Shown piece by piece: positions 27,263 to 35,482 of a stretch of DNA of 64,000 nucleotides. Each line of letters starts with the position of its first letter. The stretch's first letter is position 1. The notes beneath the pieces were generated by a model. It was not told the origin of the DNA, searched no databases, and saw only the letters and a program-made list of their open reading frames with translations. The DNA is from Methyloversatilis sp. (lineage in GTDB: Bacteria; Pseudomonadota; Gammaproteobacteria; Burkholderiales; Rhodocyclaceae): assembly GCF_030698125.1 (NCBI RefSeq), contig NZ_JAUYNV010000019.1:62001-126000 (forward strand). The letters are read 5' to 3'. Made by a program: the position numbers and the translations under genes.

Positions 27263-28237
27263 TCACTGACTGCCGTGCGTGCCGCTTCCGAATTTGTCGC
27301 GCAGCGAAAATATGGCTTTGTACAGGGAGAGCGGCAGCTTTGCAGTGAGGATGTACCGCATGTCGGCCATTTTCCCGATCCCCGACTGGCTCGCGTGACG
27401 GAACAGTGTGTGAGCCGACAGCAGATCCCGCTTCCAGAGTGCCCGATACGCTTCCCTGAGTATGCGACCTTCGGTTAAATCCAGTAGTTTCTGGGGCGCC
27501 AGGTGGGCAACGCGGCCCGGGTAACGTGCCAGGAAGTCCTTCTGCGCCCAGAGGGCATCAAGCACTTGCCGCCATTTGACTGCCGACACCTGGGCGCTGC
27601 CGTGCCAACGGTAATAAGCCAGCACTTCGGGTACCCGTACGATGCGCTCGGTGCGACCGTAGACACGCAGCCAGAAGTGGTAATCCATGGATGAGAAGCG
27701 TTCTTCGCAGAAGCCGCCCACCGCATCGACCACCTCTCGCTTGAGCAGGGCTGCGTGAATGGGCCATGGGCAAGTGCGCACGAAATGGGCGGCCATGTCT
27801 TCCTGTTCGTAGGCCGGTGGTACGTAGGGTTGCGATTCCACGCCATCTCCCACGTTCTGCCAGCCGCAGTAGGCCAGATCGGCGTCGGCAGCCCTGATTG
27901 CATCGAGAAGCTTTGAAAGTGCATCCGGCTCCCACCAGTCATCAGCATCCAGAAAGGCAACAAATGTGCCGCGCGCGCGCTTCAGCGCAAGGTTGCGTGC
28001 AGGGTAGGGGCCACGCCGATCCGAGCGCAGCAGTGTGATACGCCCCGGATATCGCGCATCAAGCGACTCGGCTACGGTGAGCGAATCGTCGGTTGAACCG
28101 TCGTCCACCAGCACAACTTCGGTTCTGACATTGATCTGATCAAGCGCCGACGACACCGCTTCGTCAAGATAGGGTCCGGCGTTGTAGCACGGCATGACGA
28201 CCGAAATCAGCGGGCGCTCCGCGACCGAACCGTTCAT
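27263..28237 (-). CDS. GT2-family glycosyltransferase
   Basis: A 324-aa GT-A enzyme. It begins MNGSVAERPLISVVMPCYNA; VLVDDGSTDDSLTVA is the nucleotide loop and GTFVAFLDADDWW holds the DxD. GGFCEERFSSMDYHFWLRVY replaces the usual ED acidic pair with MDYHFWLR, as in some family members. The C-terminal 70 residues are helical and basic. ATG 28237 overlaps the WbsX-like gene's stop as ATGA, so I rejected the longer ORF-track start. A 51-base gap to the deacetylase follows. Confidence 0.9.
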   Translation of the reverse strand: MNGSVAERPLISVVMPCYNAGPYLDEAVSSALDQINVRTEVVLVDDGSTDDSLTVAESLDARYPGRITLLRSDRRGPYPARNLALKRARGTFVAFLDADDWWEPDALSKLLDAIRAADADLAYCGWQNVGDGVESQPYVPPAYEQEDMAAHFVRTCPWPIHAALLKREVVDAVGGFCEERFSSMDYHFWLRVYGRTERIVRVPEVLAYYRWHGSAQVSAVKWRQVLDALWAQKDFLARYPGRVAHLAPQKLLDLTEGRILREAYRALWKRDLLSAHTLFRHASQSGIGKMADMRYILTAKLPLSLYKAIFSLRDKFGSGTHGSQ

Positions 28238-29328
28238 GCTCGAAGTTCGTCGCGGATGACTTCGAGCCAGGCCCGTCCCCATTTCTGATCGGGCTCGACG
28301 TGGTTGCCTTCGGCCCATTCATTCCAGGCCTTCAGGAATACGATCTTCTCGCTGTCCGGATGAGGGGACACGCGGTCGAGGGCTTCCCGAAGGTGACCCC
28401 GGAAAAGTTCGGGCGTCGCATCGTGGAACACGAGTCCCCGCATGCCCATGCGTGGCGTGTTGTCCCAGTTCGGCAGTACCAGGGGGAAGTCTCTCCACTC
28501 CGGCTTGTTCGAGCGAAGCAGGCTGGGCAGTATTTCTTGATAGTCCCAGATCGTGAGTTCGTGCTTGTTGCCCTGCATTGCGAGCTTCATCTTCGTGCTG
28601 AGATACCGGCGGGGGATTCGTCCGTCGCGTGCGGGCAGCGCCTGCATCGTCGAGGCATCCAGGCCGCGGGTGCGTGGATCCCACTTCTCGTTGCGATGGG
28701 ACACGCCGATCAGGAACAGTCCCGGAAGACCTGCCTGCAGGGCCCGTTCGCGCCAGAAATCGGTGATGCGCACAATTTCGGGAATGTCGTCCGGCTTGTA
28801 GATCAAGAAGATCGGTTTGCCATCGACCGTCAGATACCGGCGGTCGGTGAACGCCTTCAAAAGCCAGTCGAAGTGGGCGGCATGATCCTCCATGCCGGGG
28901 TAGACCTGCTCGACCAGCATCGAATTGGTTCCTTGCCAGACTGTGTTCCAGCTGTGATTCGCCCAGCACAGACAGAACGGAAAGTCAGGCTCCGAAGAAA
29001 GAAGAATTTCGTTCACGGGACGCTCGAGTATCCGGCGTCCACCGAACCAGTAGTGGTAATAGCAGAAACCGCCGATGCCGTACTCTTTGGCCAACTCGGC
29101 TTGCGCATGGCGCGCCTCCGGCAAGCGCAGGTCGTAGAACCCGAGGTCAGCAGGAATGTGCGGTTGATAGTGCCCCGGGAAGAGTGGTGCCGCCTTTGCC
29201 GTGTTGGTCCATTCCGTAAAGCCTTTGCCCCACCACTCGTCGTTCTCGGGCGTAGGGTGAAATTGCGGGAGGTGAAAGGCGATCAGGCGGGCTCGCTGCG
29301 GCGAGTCAGTTGAAGTGTTTGAAGGCAT
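28234..29328 (-). CDS. WbsX/GH99-like glycan-processing protein
   Basis: A 364-aa protein of the WbsX group (glycoside hydrolase 99-like TIM barrel), frequent in O-antigen and capsule loci. Characteristic segments are RLIAFHLPQFHPTPENDEWW, GKGFTEWTN, GIGGFCYYHYWFGGRRILER, FCLCWANHSWNTVWQG, YFRVDGKP-like YLTVDGKPIFLIYKP, and the C-terminal FLKAWNEWAEGNHVEPDQ. Related GH99 enzymes act on mannosides, but WbsX proteins have no settled activity; they are often called glycosyltransferases. The track start at 29466 is upstream of the domain; ATG 29328 fits the conserved start. It is coupled to the downstream GT2 by ATGA. Confidence 0.87.
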   Translation of the reverse strand: MPSNTSTDSPQRARLIAFHLPQFHPTPENDEWWGKGFTEWTNTAKAAPLFPGHYQPHIPADLGFYDLRLPEARHAQAELAKEYGIGGFCYYHYWFGGRRILERPVNEILLSSEPDFPFCLCWANHSWNTVWQGTNSMLVEQVYPGMEDHAAHFDWLLKAFTDRRYLTVDGKPIFLIYKPDDIPEIVRITDFWRERALQAGLPGLFLIGVSHRNEKWDPRTRGLDASTMQALPARDGRIPRRYLSTKMKLAMQGNKHELTIWDYQEILPSLLRSNKPEWRDFPLVLPNWDNTPRMGMRGLVFHDATPELFRGHLREALDRVSPHPDSEKIVFLKAWNEWAEGNHVEPDQKWGRAWLEVIRDELRA

Positions 29329-29431
29329 CGATCGATTCAGATTCGTTAAGGGAAGGGCGGTACCAAACCTGTCCATGAAGAGCAAGCCGAGCCGGTACCA
29401 CGTACTGTCGCATCCAGCGTTTACGACCAGG

Positions 29432-31369
29432 TCACCGCCCGACTTCAACCGGAGAAACCGTGACACCCTGCACCCAGCTTCGCGCGGGCACTACCATGCC
29501 TTTCTCTTCGCGGCGAGTATCTCCACTGTCGTGCCACTGGACCGGCCCAACAGGGGCGAGCTTCCACTCGAGGACGATGTCGTCGTGGCTGGGGTTGATG
29601 ACGAGATACTCAAGAAGTTGTGGGCTCTTGCTCAGATTGGTCACGCAAAGTCGCGGGTCGGAGGGGCGTGGGCACAGGGTCTGCAGCTTTGGCGCAACCG
29701 CTTCAGCATTGCAGCCAAGCAACGAAGGAGACAGCCCGAGCCGGGCGTCGTCGAGATAGATCACAGCATCGGCAAGCCACGCGCGATAGCGACGATCGTC
29801 TTCAAGGAGGCACATGTGATAGAGCGCCTCTGCCCAAAAACCGAGGGAATCATCTTCCTTGCCCGCAAGTTCCTTCCAGCGTTCCTTGATGCCGCTGTGC
29901 TGCGTGAAGGCAAAACACTCCTCCAGCAGAGGGTCTAGCGCCACTTCACCGAAAATCCGCCGCGTGCGAACCAGATCCATCAGATTGACTGGCTGATAAC
30001 GAACCGAAAAAGAATGCTGGGCAAGGTCCCGTTCGATGAATCCCCCGGGCATCACCAATCGCGGAAAGCGCGCCTTGATCCGCGGCAACAGGGGAATGAT
30101 GTACTTCCAAGTGATTCTCTTGATGGCGCGAAGCGGCAAAGGCAAGGCTGCTCCGGCACTCGGGGGAAGCAAGGTAAGAGCAACCGCACGGAAAAGCGGG
30201 CGGTACAACCACTCTGCGGGTTTCAGGGCGCAGACGGCAACGGACGTTTCACGTGCCGATTCGATCAATACAGAAAACTCCTCGCTGCCGGTGACCTGAC
30301 GGCATCGCTCCATCGCAACATTCGTGTCGAGGTGCGTGTTGAGGACCATCAGATTGCTGCGTGACTTTCCGAGAGCACGACTGATCTCGTAGCGGAACGG
30401 ATAACGCTTGAGGGTCTCCTCGGTCTCCTCAAGCGAATCATGCAAGTACCAGACACCCGAATCGATGCGATCGATTCTCGCCGCCGCAAATGCGCATGCT
30501 CGCTTGATCGCTTCCCCCACGACGGGATCCTGTGCTTCTTCGAAATACGCCGCCAGCAGGAGCATTCCGGCCGCATGGAGTCGATAGTGCGACTCCATTT
30601 CATCGGTCCATTCGCCGTGATACCAGCCGCCGTCGCTGCTTTGACGGGCAACGACGGAAAAAACAATCTGCCGTCGCATTAGCTCGTATATTTTTTTCCC
30701 GGTTCCGCGCAACAGGCCAGACAGCGTCACGTAAAGCGCATAGGCATCAAGTTCCGAGCATACGCGCCAGTATTTTGGCCAGACTTCGTGATTTTCATAC
30801 ACATGCCCATTAACCAGATGGAGATACACATCGGCAGGGATCTTGTATGCAGTGTGCGAGCTCCAGAGGAAATACGGACGACGCTCCATGTGATCAAGTT
30901 GCTGAAGATCGGCCAATAAATACTCGGGTAATTTCCACACCACGATGTCAACGACGTTCGTGTCAGTGTTCTCAAACTCCAGTGACACAAATTCCGGGCT
31001 GACTTCCGCGCCGCTGACAAGTGCTGGTTTGTGAGAAAGAATATGCCCGTGGTGGTCCAGGCTTCGACTCATGGGGGGCGCCGGAAGCCAGAAGAAATCG
31101 TCTGTGATCCGGTATGGTTTCAGCAGCCAGCCGCCAGCGGCGCACCTGGCGAAGCGGTACTCACCTTCCAGAGACAAGCGAATCGATCCACTTGAAGTGC
31201 AGCGAATGAATACGCAAGCCGCCGTGCTCTCCGCAAAGCTGTCAATCAGCACAGATACGCCTGAATCCGTAGTGTAATCCAGGCGGTTGAATCCAGGAGA
31301 TTTCGAACCTCGGTCCGAGGCAACTTCCCTCTGTCTGGCGAAAAGCGATGTCAAATCAATTGAGGGCAT
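29432..31369 (-). CDS. Unrecognised 645-aa protein, possible alpha/alpha-toroid
   Basis: I do not recognise a named family. The first 160 residues look beta-rich (GSIRLSLEGEYRFARCAAGG). Residues about 165-560 look helical with repeated aromatic/acidic patterns, for example RQSSDGGWYHGEWTDEMESH then YRLHAAGMLLLAAYFEEAQD, and later DSLGFWAEALYHMCLLEDDR. These suggest two halves of an alpha/alpha toroid like those in glycan epimerases, lyases and hydrolases. The last 80 residues again look beta-rich. No signal peptide is apparent; a weak hydrophobic stretch lies near residues 395-430. Third-position GC is lower than in most neighbours. Position between a flippase and a WbsX-like gene argues for glycan modification; the reaction is unknown. 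Confidence 0.75.
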   Translation of the reverse strand: MPSIDLTSLFARQREVASDRGSKSPGFNRLDYTTDSGVSVLIDSFAESTAACVFIRCTSSGSIRLSLEGEYRFARCAAGGWLLKPYRITDDFFWLPAPPMSRSLDHHGHILSHKPALVSGAEVSPEFVSLEFENTDTNVVDIVVWKLPEYLLADLQQLDHMERRPYFLWSSHTAYKIPADVYLHLVNGHVYENHEVWPKYWRVCSELDAYALYVTLSGLLRGTGKKIYELMRRQIVFSVVARQSSDGGWYHGEWTDEMESHYRLHAAGMLLLAAYFEEAQDPVVGEAIKRACAFAAARIDRIDSGVWYLHDSLEETEETLKRYPFRYEISRALGKSRSNLMVLNTHLDTNVAMERCRQVTGSEEFSVLIESARETSVAVCALKPAEWLYRPLFRAVALTLLPPSAGAALPLPLRAIKRITWKYIIPLLPRIKARFPRLVMPGGFIERDLAQHSFSVRYQPVNLMDLVRTRRIFGEVALDPLLEECFAFTQHSGIKERWKELAGKEDDSLGFWAEALYHMCLLEDDRRYRAWLADAVIYLDDARLGLSPSLLGCNAEAVAPKLQTLCPRPSDPRLCVTNLSKSPQLLEYLVINPSHDDIVLEWKLAPVGPVQWHDSGDTRREEKGMVVPARSWVQGVTVSPVEVGR

Positions 31370-31427
31370 GCTGAATTCTTGTTCTAGCTGACTTTAAAGG
31401 CGGATCTATTCGGTTTCGAACGCTGTT

Positions 31428-32888
31428 TCAAACCGCGATTCGAAGCATTCTTTTCCAGCGGTTCGCTTCGTCACGCAGGGCATCCATCGGAAAGAAAAGA
31501 AAGACCGCTGCATACACCAGACCGCCGAGCACTGCCGTTACAAGGATATACGACACCGTCGAATCAGACCGGAAGCCAGCCGGCAGGACAGCATCGATCA
31601 GGATGATGGTGCCCACCAGAACTGAATTAAGCATGATCCCCGGTGCAAGTGCTGATATCAGCTCGCGCGGGGTGGCCTTGATCACCGCATTGGAAAGCAG
31701 ATACATATGCGTCGTCGAATACACCTGGCTCAAGACGATCCCGAATGAAACTCCCGCCAGGCCCCATTGCAATCCGACGTAGCAACCTACGCCAACGATA
31801 ATCCACGTGATTGTTTGCACGACGACTTCGCGGCCTACTCGATTGGTCGCGCCGAGCACCGCGCCACAGGGGTGGCCGATGCAATAGAGAAAACCGAGTG
31901 GCGACAGGATCTCGAGCGGAATGGCGGCGCCCGCCCACTGAGTTCCGTACAGAGTGACAATGAGCGGTTCCGCCAGCCACCACATCCCAACATAAATCGG
32001 CATCGTGTACAGCAGAAGAAGGGAGACCATCCGGAAATACAGGTACTTGATCCTGTCGGGATTATCCTGTTCCGCAGCCATTGACCGGAAAACAGGTTGA
32101 TAAATCGGCCCGCTGATTGTGCTGAACGGAAGTTTGGCCAGGCTGTCACCCTTGTTGAACAGCCCTACGGTCGTTGGACCAGCCAATTTCGTCAGAATGA
32201 AGTTGCTGGTCTGATGGCGCATGTAGCTGATGAAATCATTGAGCGTTATTTTGATTCCGAATCCACTGTGCCGTCGGGCGATGCTGCGATCAAAAATAAA
32301 TTTTGTCCGCATTGGAGTAATGCGCATGAGCAGGACACAGTTCAATATGCTTCCCAGCAAACCGCTCAGAACAAGGCTCCAGACTCCGAAACCTGCCATC
32401 GCCATCGCTATGCTAGAAACACCGCTTAATAGGTTGGCAGCCAAGCTGATGGTGGAGGTTGCCTTGAATTGCATTTCTCTGTGCAACCAGACATTGTGCA
32501 GGTTGAGGAATGGGCGCATCAGGAAGCTTATCGCCGATATGCGGAGCAAGTCTTCGTACAGCGGTGATCCGAACCACTTCGCAAACCACGGTGCGATCAG
32601 GAAAAATCCCGCATAGATTGCTATTCCTACCGCCAGTTGTACGCTGAATACCACCTGAAAGTCGCGCTCTCCAGCTTCTTTTGATCTGATCAGTGCCTGA
32701 CCTAATCCACCCGATGCAACGAGACTTACGAATCCAGTGAATATTTGAATTGTTACGATCATTCCGAAATCGGCGGGTACCAGGAGGCGCGCCAAAACTA
32801 TCCCGAACAAAAATTGTATTATCTGGGATATGAGATTGCTTCCGACCAGCCACTTGGAGCTGTTTCGTATTGATTGTTTTAGGCTCAT
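31428..32888 (-). CDS. Wzx-like lipopolysaccharide/oligosaccharide flippase (MOP superfamily)
   Basis: A 486-aa integral membrane protein with about 12-14 hydrophobic segments. Its start, SSKWLVGSNLISQIIQFLFG then LARLLVPADFGMIV, is typical of Wzx/TuaB-type polysaccharide transporters. It should flip undecaprenyl-diphosphate-linked repeat units to the periplasm. SGGLGQALIRSKEAGERDFQ is another family-like stretch. The gene is AT-richer than the GT genes of the cluster. The ATG is 3 bases after the TPR-protein stop, so the two are co-transcribed. A plus-strand counterpart is not seen within the first operon, so this may be the only flippase in the window. Confidence 0.92.
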   Translation of the reverse strand: MSLKQSIRNSSKWLVGSNLISQIIQFLFGIVLARLLVPADFGMIVTIQIFTGFVSLVASGGLGQALIRSKEAGERDFQVVFSVQLAVGIAIYAGFFLIAPWFAKWFGSPLYEDLLRISAISFLMRPFLNLHNVWLHREMQFKATSTISLAANLLSGVSSIAMAMAGFGVWSLVLSGLLGSILNCVLLMRITPMRTKFIFDRSIARRHSGFGIKITLNDFISYMRHQTSNFILTKLAGPTTVGLFNKGDSLAKLPFSTISGPIYQPVFRSMAAEQDNPDRIKYLYFRMVSLLLLYTMPIYVGMWWLAEPLIVTLYGTQWAGAAIPLEILSPLGFLYCIGHPCGAVLGATNRVGREVVVQTITWIIVGVGCYVGLQWGLAGVSFGIVLSQVYSTTHMYLLSNAVIKATPRELISALAPGIMLNSVLVGTIILIDAVLPAGFRSDSTVSYILVTAVLGGLVYAAVFLFFPMDALRDEANRWKRMLRIAV

Positions 32889-32891
32889 TTA

Positions 32892-33560
32892 TTATTCGGC
32901 GGGAAGGCTTGGTTTTTTACCTGAGGCGGTAGAAGGGCGCAAATCTTTCAATCTGAGAAGAATTTTCTTGTTTTGCTCCTCGCCGGTGACTTCGATTGCT
33001 TGTTCAAGTGTTTTTATGGCGTCGTTCTTTCGACCGATCAGGCTGTAGAGATCTCCGAGGGCAACCCAGGCGTCGACGGATTTCGGGTTGATTTTCAGTG
33101 CTTCTTCAAAGCTTTTCTTGGCAGGTTCGTATGCGCGAGCGAGTGTTTGAGCCCGACCTCGCTGCACCAATATCTCCGGACGCATGTAGAAATCTTCCTC
33201 AGAATGCCTGAGCACATAATTGAATTCGGTTTCAGCGACGCGTGCCTGGTATGTGCGAGAGGTCAAATCCCGGAAATTCGAATAGGAAAGCTGGAGTGCC
33301 TTCAGTCCGAAGCAATAGTGATGCATGTGCAACCAATTTTCGGGGCCGAATTTATTGCTCCAACCCTCGTATACGTTTTTCGGTAGTTTTTTGCTGACTT
33401 TCGCGCGACAGAACTGTGGCATGAACGCCAGATCGTCTTCCGTTAGGACATATGCTTCGGAAAGTCCGGCCTGTGCCCAAGTGGGCCGAGAGGCCCAAAA
33501 AAGGGTAAAAAACAGAAAGCAGGCAATCGACAGTGCCATTAGGTTCGATTGCGTTCTCAT
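32892..33560 (-). CDS. Secreted TPR protein
   Basis: A 222-aa protein. Residues about 8-31 form a Sec signal peptide (MALSIACFLFFTLFWASRP) with probable cleavage after WAQA. The mature part starts GLSEAYVLTEDDLAFMPQFC and carries KFGPENWLHMHHYCFGLKAL, a Cys/His-rich patch that could form a disulfide or bind metal. The C-terminal half has at least two tetratricopeptide repeats (AYEPAKKSFEEALKINPKSV, DAWVALGDLYSLIGRKNDAI). It is probably a periplasmic scaffold. ATG 33560 gives a proper signal sequence, unlike the longer ORF-track start. It heads the minus-strand cluster and is AT-rich compared with the rest. Confidence 0.78.
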   Translation of the reverse strand: MRTQSNLMALSIACFLFFTLFWASRPTWAQAGLSEAYVLTEDDLAFMPQFCRAKVSKKLPKNVYEGWSNKFGPENWLHMHHYCFGLKALQLSYSNFRDLTSRTYQARVAETEFNYVLRHSEEDFYMRPEILVQRGRAQTLARAYEPAKKSFEEALKINPKSVDAWVALGDLYSLIGRKNDAIKTLEQAIEVTGEEQNKKILLRLKDLRPSTASGKKPSLPAE

Positions 33561-34054
33561 TCGACGGGTCGCATAAATGCTGGGTTTCCTGTTTCGAAGC
33601 CAGTTAAGTGGAATCTGGCGGCTGAGTTGCCGGCGGATCACTTGTATAAGGGGCGACTACCTCGTTTGAAGAAGTCTTGTTGCGAAATCAATGCGCTGGG
33701 GCGGTTACTCCAGCGTACGACATCCGGTCTGTGGCGCATTGCAACCGACTACTTTCATGATGCCACGTGCCCACTTGGAGGTCCGCCTAGCGCGTCACGT
33801 TGGGAGCCGCCTAGTCGCTCGCGTGAAACGGTTGAGTCCATACGGAGCGCGCCTTCTCATTTCGCTCGGCGGCTGAAGTGTGCTTCTGGCGCTTCAGGTG
33901 CGCGGTCGTCCAGTAGCAGATCGGGTCTGCCTTCCAGCACTGTCCGGGTGAGCCGGGGTGACTCTGGAGTCGCGTAGCACAAGGCGCCAGCGCATCGCAC
34001 CTTTCGGCAGCCCGCTCCCACATCGGGATGGGTGAGGTCGCACCGGCGGATTTA
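33561..34054. other. Non-coding gap upstream of the minus-strand cluster
   Basis: About 490 bases with no ORF that looks coding on either strand. It probably holds the promoter for the minus-strand genes starting at 33560 and the 3' end of the MBOAT transcript. I could see a short inverted repeat, CGCTGGGG (33694-33701) against CTCCAGCG (33708-33715), and a direct repeat of CCGCCTAG at 33783-33790 and 33807-33814, 24 bases apart. I found no convincing sigma-70 or sigma-54 promoter by eye and no recognisable transposon end. Confidence 0.5.
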
Positions 34055-35482
34055 TCAGAAGTCGAAATAGATGAACCGTTGAGTGCTGCCGCCGAAGATA
34101 ATCACCGCAAGAATGATGGTGGCGTAAAGGCTGCTGCGAACGAGTGCCGGCACTTGAGCCCATTGATTCAGCTTCGCATCGGCGAATGAGACCAGTCTTG
34201 GCTCGAGCAGCACCAGAAGCCCTGTGAGTGCGGTCAGTGCCCATACATAGGTGCGCACCTCCGGGGGCGAGCCATCGCTTGCGGATAATCCGAACATTCG
34301 CGCACACATCGTTAAAGCCAGGTCGGTCCCCGCCGCGCGAAAGAATACCCAGGTCACCCATACGATGGTCAGGCTGACCGCCCAACTGGCGAAAGCGTAA
34401 GCGGTTCTTGCGAATGATGACTGCGGCTTGGGAAGCCATGGCCTGGCAAGGCGATGTGCGGCGAGCCAGCTACCGTGCAGGAAACCCCAGATCACGAAGT
34501 TCCATGCCGCGCCATGCCACAGGCCACCGAGCACCATGGTGATCATCAGATTCACGATCGTGCGTGCCTGACCCGACCTGTTTCCGCCGAGCGACACGTA
34601 CAGATAATCACGCAACCATCGCGACAGCGTGATGTGCCAGCGTTGCCAGAACTCCTGTGGGTTGCGACTGATGTACGGATACAGGAAGTTTCGCGGCAGC
34701 GTCACCCCGAAACCACGTGCCAGGCCGATCGCCATTTCGCTATAGCCCGAGAAGTCGAAATAGATCTGCAGCGCAAACGCAGTGACCGCCAGCCATGCGG
34801 TAGCGGTGTCGAGCCGTTCCGGGTTTGTCCACAGTTCATCGGCGAGGCCGGCGAAGTTGTCGGCGAACAGGACTTTCTTGATCAGCCCGCCCATGAAAAT
34901 GAGGGCACCGAGCTTGAGATCGCGCGCTTGTAGCGGCTCCAGACGCTCCAGCTGCTCCACCAGTTCCGATGCGCGCAGGATGGGGCCGGCGACCATATGC
35001 GGGAAGAAGCTGATGTAAAGCCACCAGGCACGGAAGGAAATGCGCGTGTTCCACTCGCCCCGATACACGTCGATCATCACCGACAGCATGTGGAAGGTAT
35101 AGAAGCTGATGCCCAGCGGCAGTGCCCAATGCGTCCAGCTGCTGTCCAGCCCGGTGTCTGTATGACCGGTAAAAGCGGCTAAGGCAATGACGCTGTCGAT
35201 CAGCATGCCGAGATATTTGATCGACCCGAGCAAGGCGAGGTTGAGCACCAGCGCGGTCACCAGCAGCCGCTTGCTGCGCGTGCGTGCCAGCGCGCTGTAG
35301 AACAGATAATTCAGACTGACCGACAAGACCAGCAGGATGAGGTAGGCAGGCTTCCATGAGGCGTAGAAGATGAGGCTGCCGACGAGCAGTGTCACGGCAC
35401 GCTCGGTGTGCGTGCGACACAGGCTGTAGACGCATAGCAGGGCAGCGAGGAAGACGAAGAAGATGGGCTGGCTGAAGATCAT
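34055..35482 (-). CDS. MBOAT-family O-acyltransferase (AlgI-like)
   Basis: A 475-aa membrane-bound O-acyltransferase with about 11 hydrophobic segments. The N terminus is MIFSQPIFFVFLAALLCVYS. The family core is clear: SISFYTF-like ISFYTFHMLSVMIDVYRGEW, FFPHMVAGPILRA, IYFDFSGYSEMAIGLARGFG, NPQEFWQRWHITLSRWLRDY, and LGGLWHGAAWNFVIWGFLHG with the proposed catalytic His. It should move acyl groups (usually acetyl) across the membrane to a periplasmic O-acetylation partner, as AlgI does. ATG 35482 overlaps the stop of the SGNH-like gene (ATGA), which supports a functional pair. No C-terminal extra domain is present. Confidence 0.93.
   Translation of the reverse strand: MIFSQPIFFVFLAALLCVYSLCRTHTERAVTLLVGSLIFYASWKPAYLILLVLSVSLNYLFYSALARTRSKRLLVTALVLNLALLGSIKYLGMLIDSVIALAAFTGHTDTGLDSSWTHWALPLGISFYTFHMLSVMIDVYRGEWNTRISFRAWWLYISFFPHMVAGPILRASELVEQLERLEPLQARDLKLGALIFMGGLIKKVLFADNFAGLADELWTNPERLDTATAWLAVTAFALQIYFDFSGYSEMAIGLARGFGVTLPRNFLYPYISRNPQEFWQRWHITLSRWLRDYLYVSLGGNRSGQARTIVNLMITMVLGGLWHGAAWNFVIWGFLHGSWLAAHRLARPWLPKPQSSFARTAYAFASWAVSLTIVWVTWVFFRAAGTDLALTMCARMFGLSASDGSPPEVRTYVWALTALTGLLVLLEPRLVSFADAKLNQWAQVPALVRSSLYATIILAVIIFGGSTQRFIYFDF

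Noticed and set aside
33740-33790. Minus-strand TGGCATCATGAAAGT in the gap upstream of the long cluster
   Set aside because: It has GG followed ten bases later by GT, not GC, and lacks the TTGC block; not a credible sigma-54 site.
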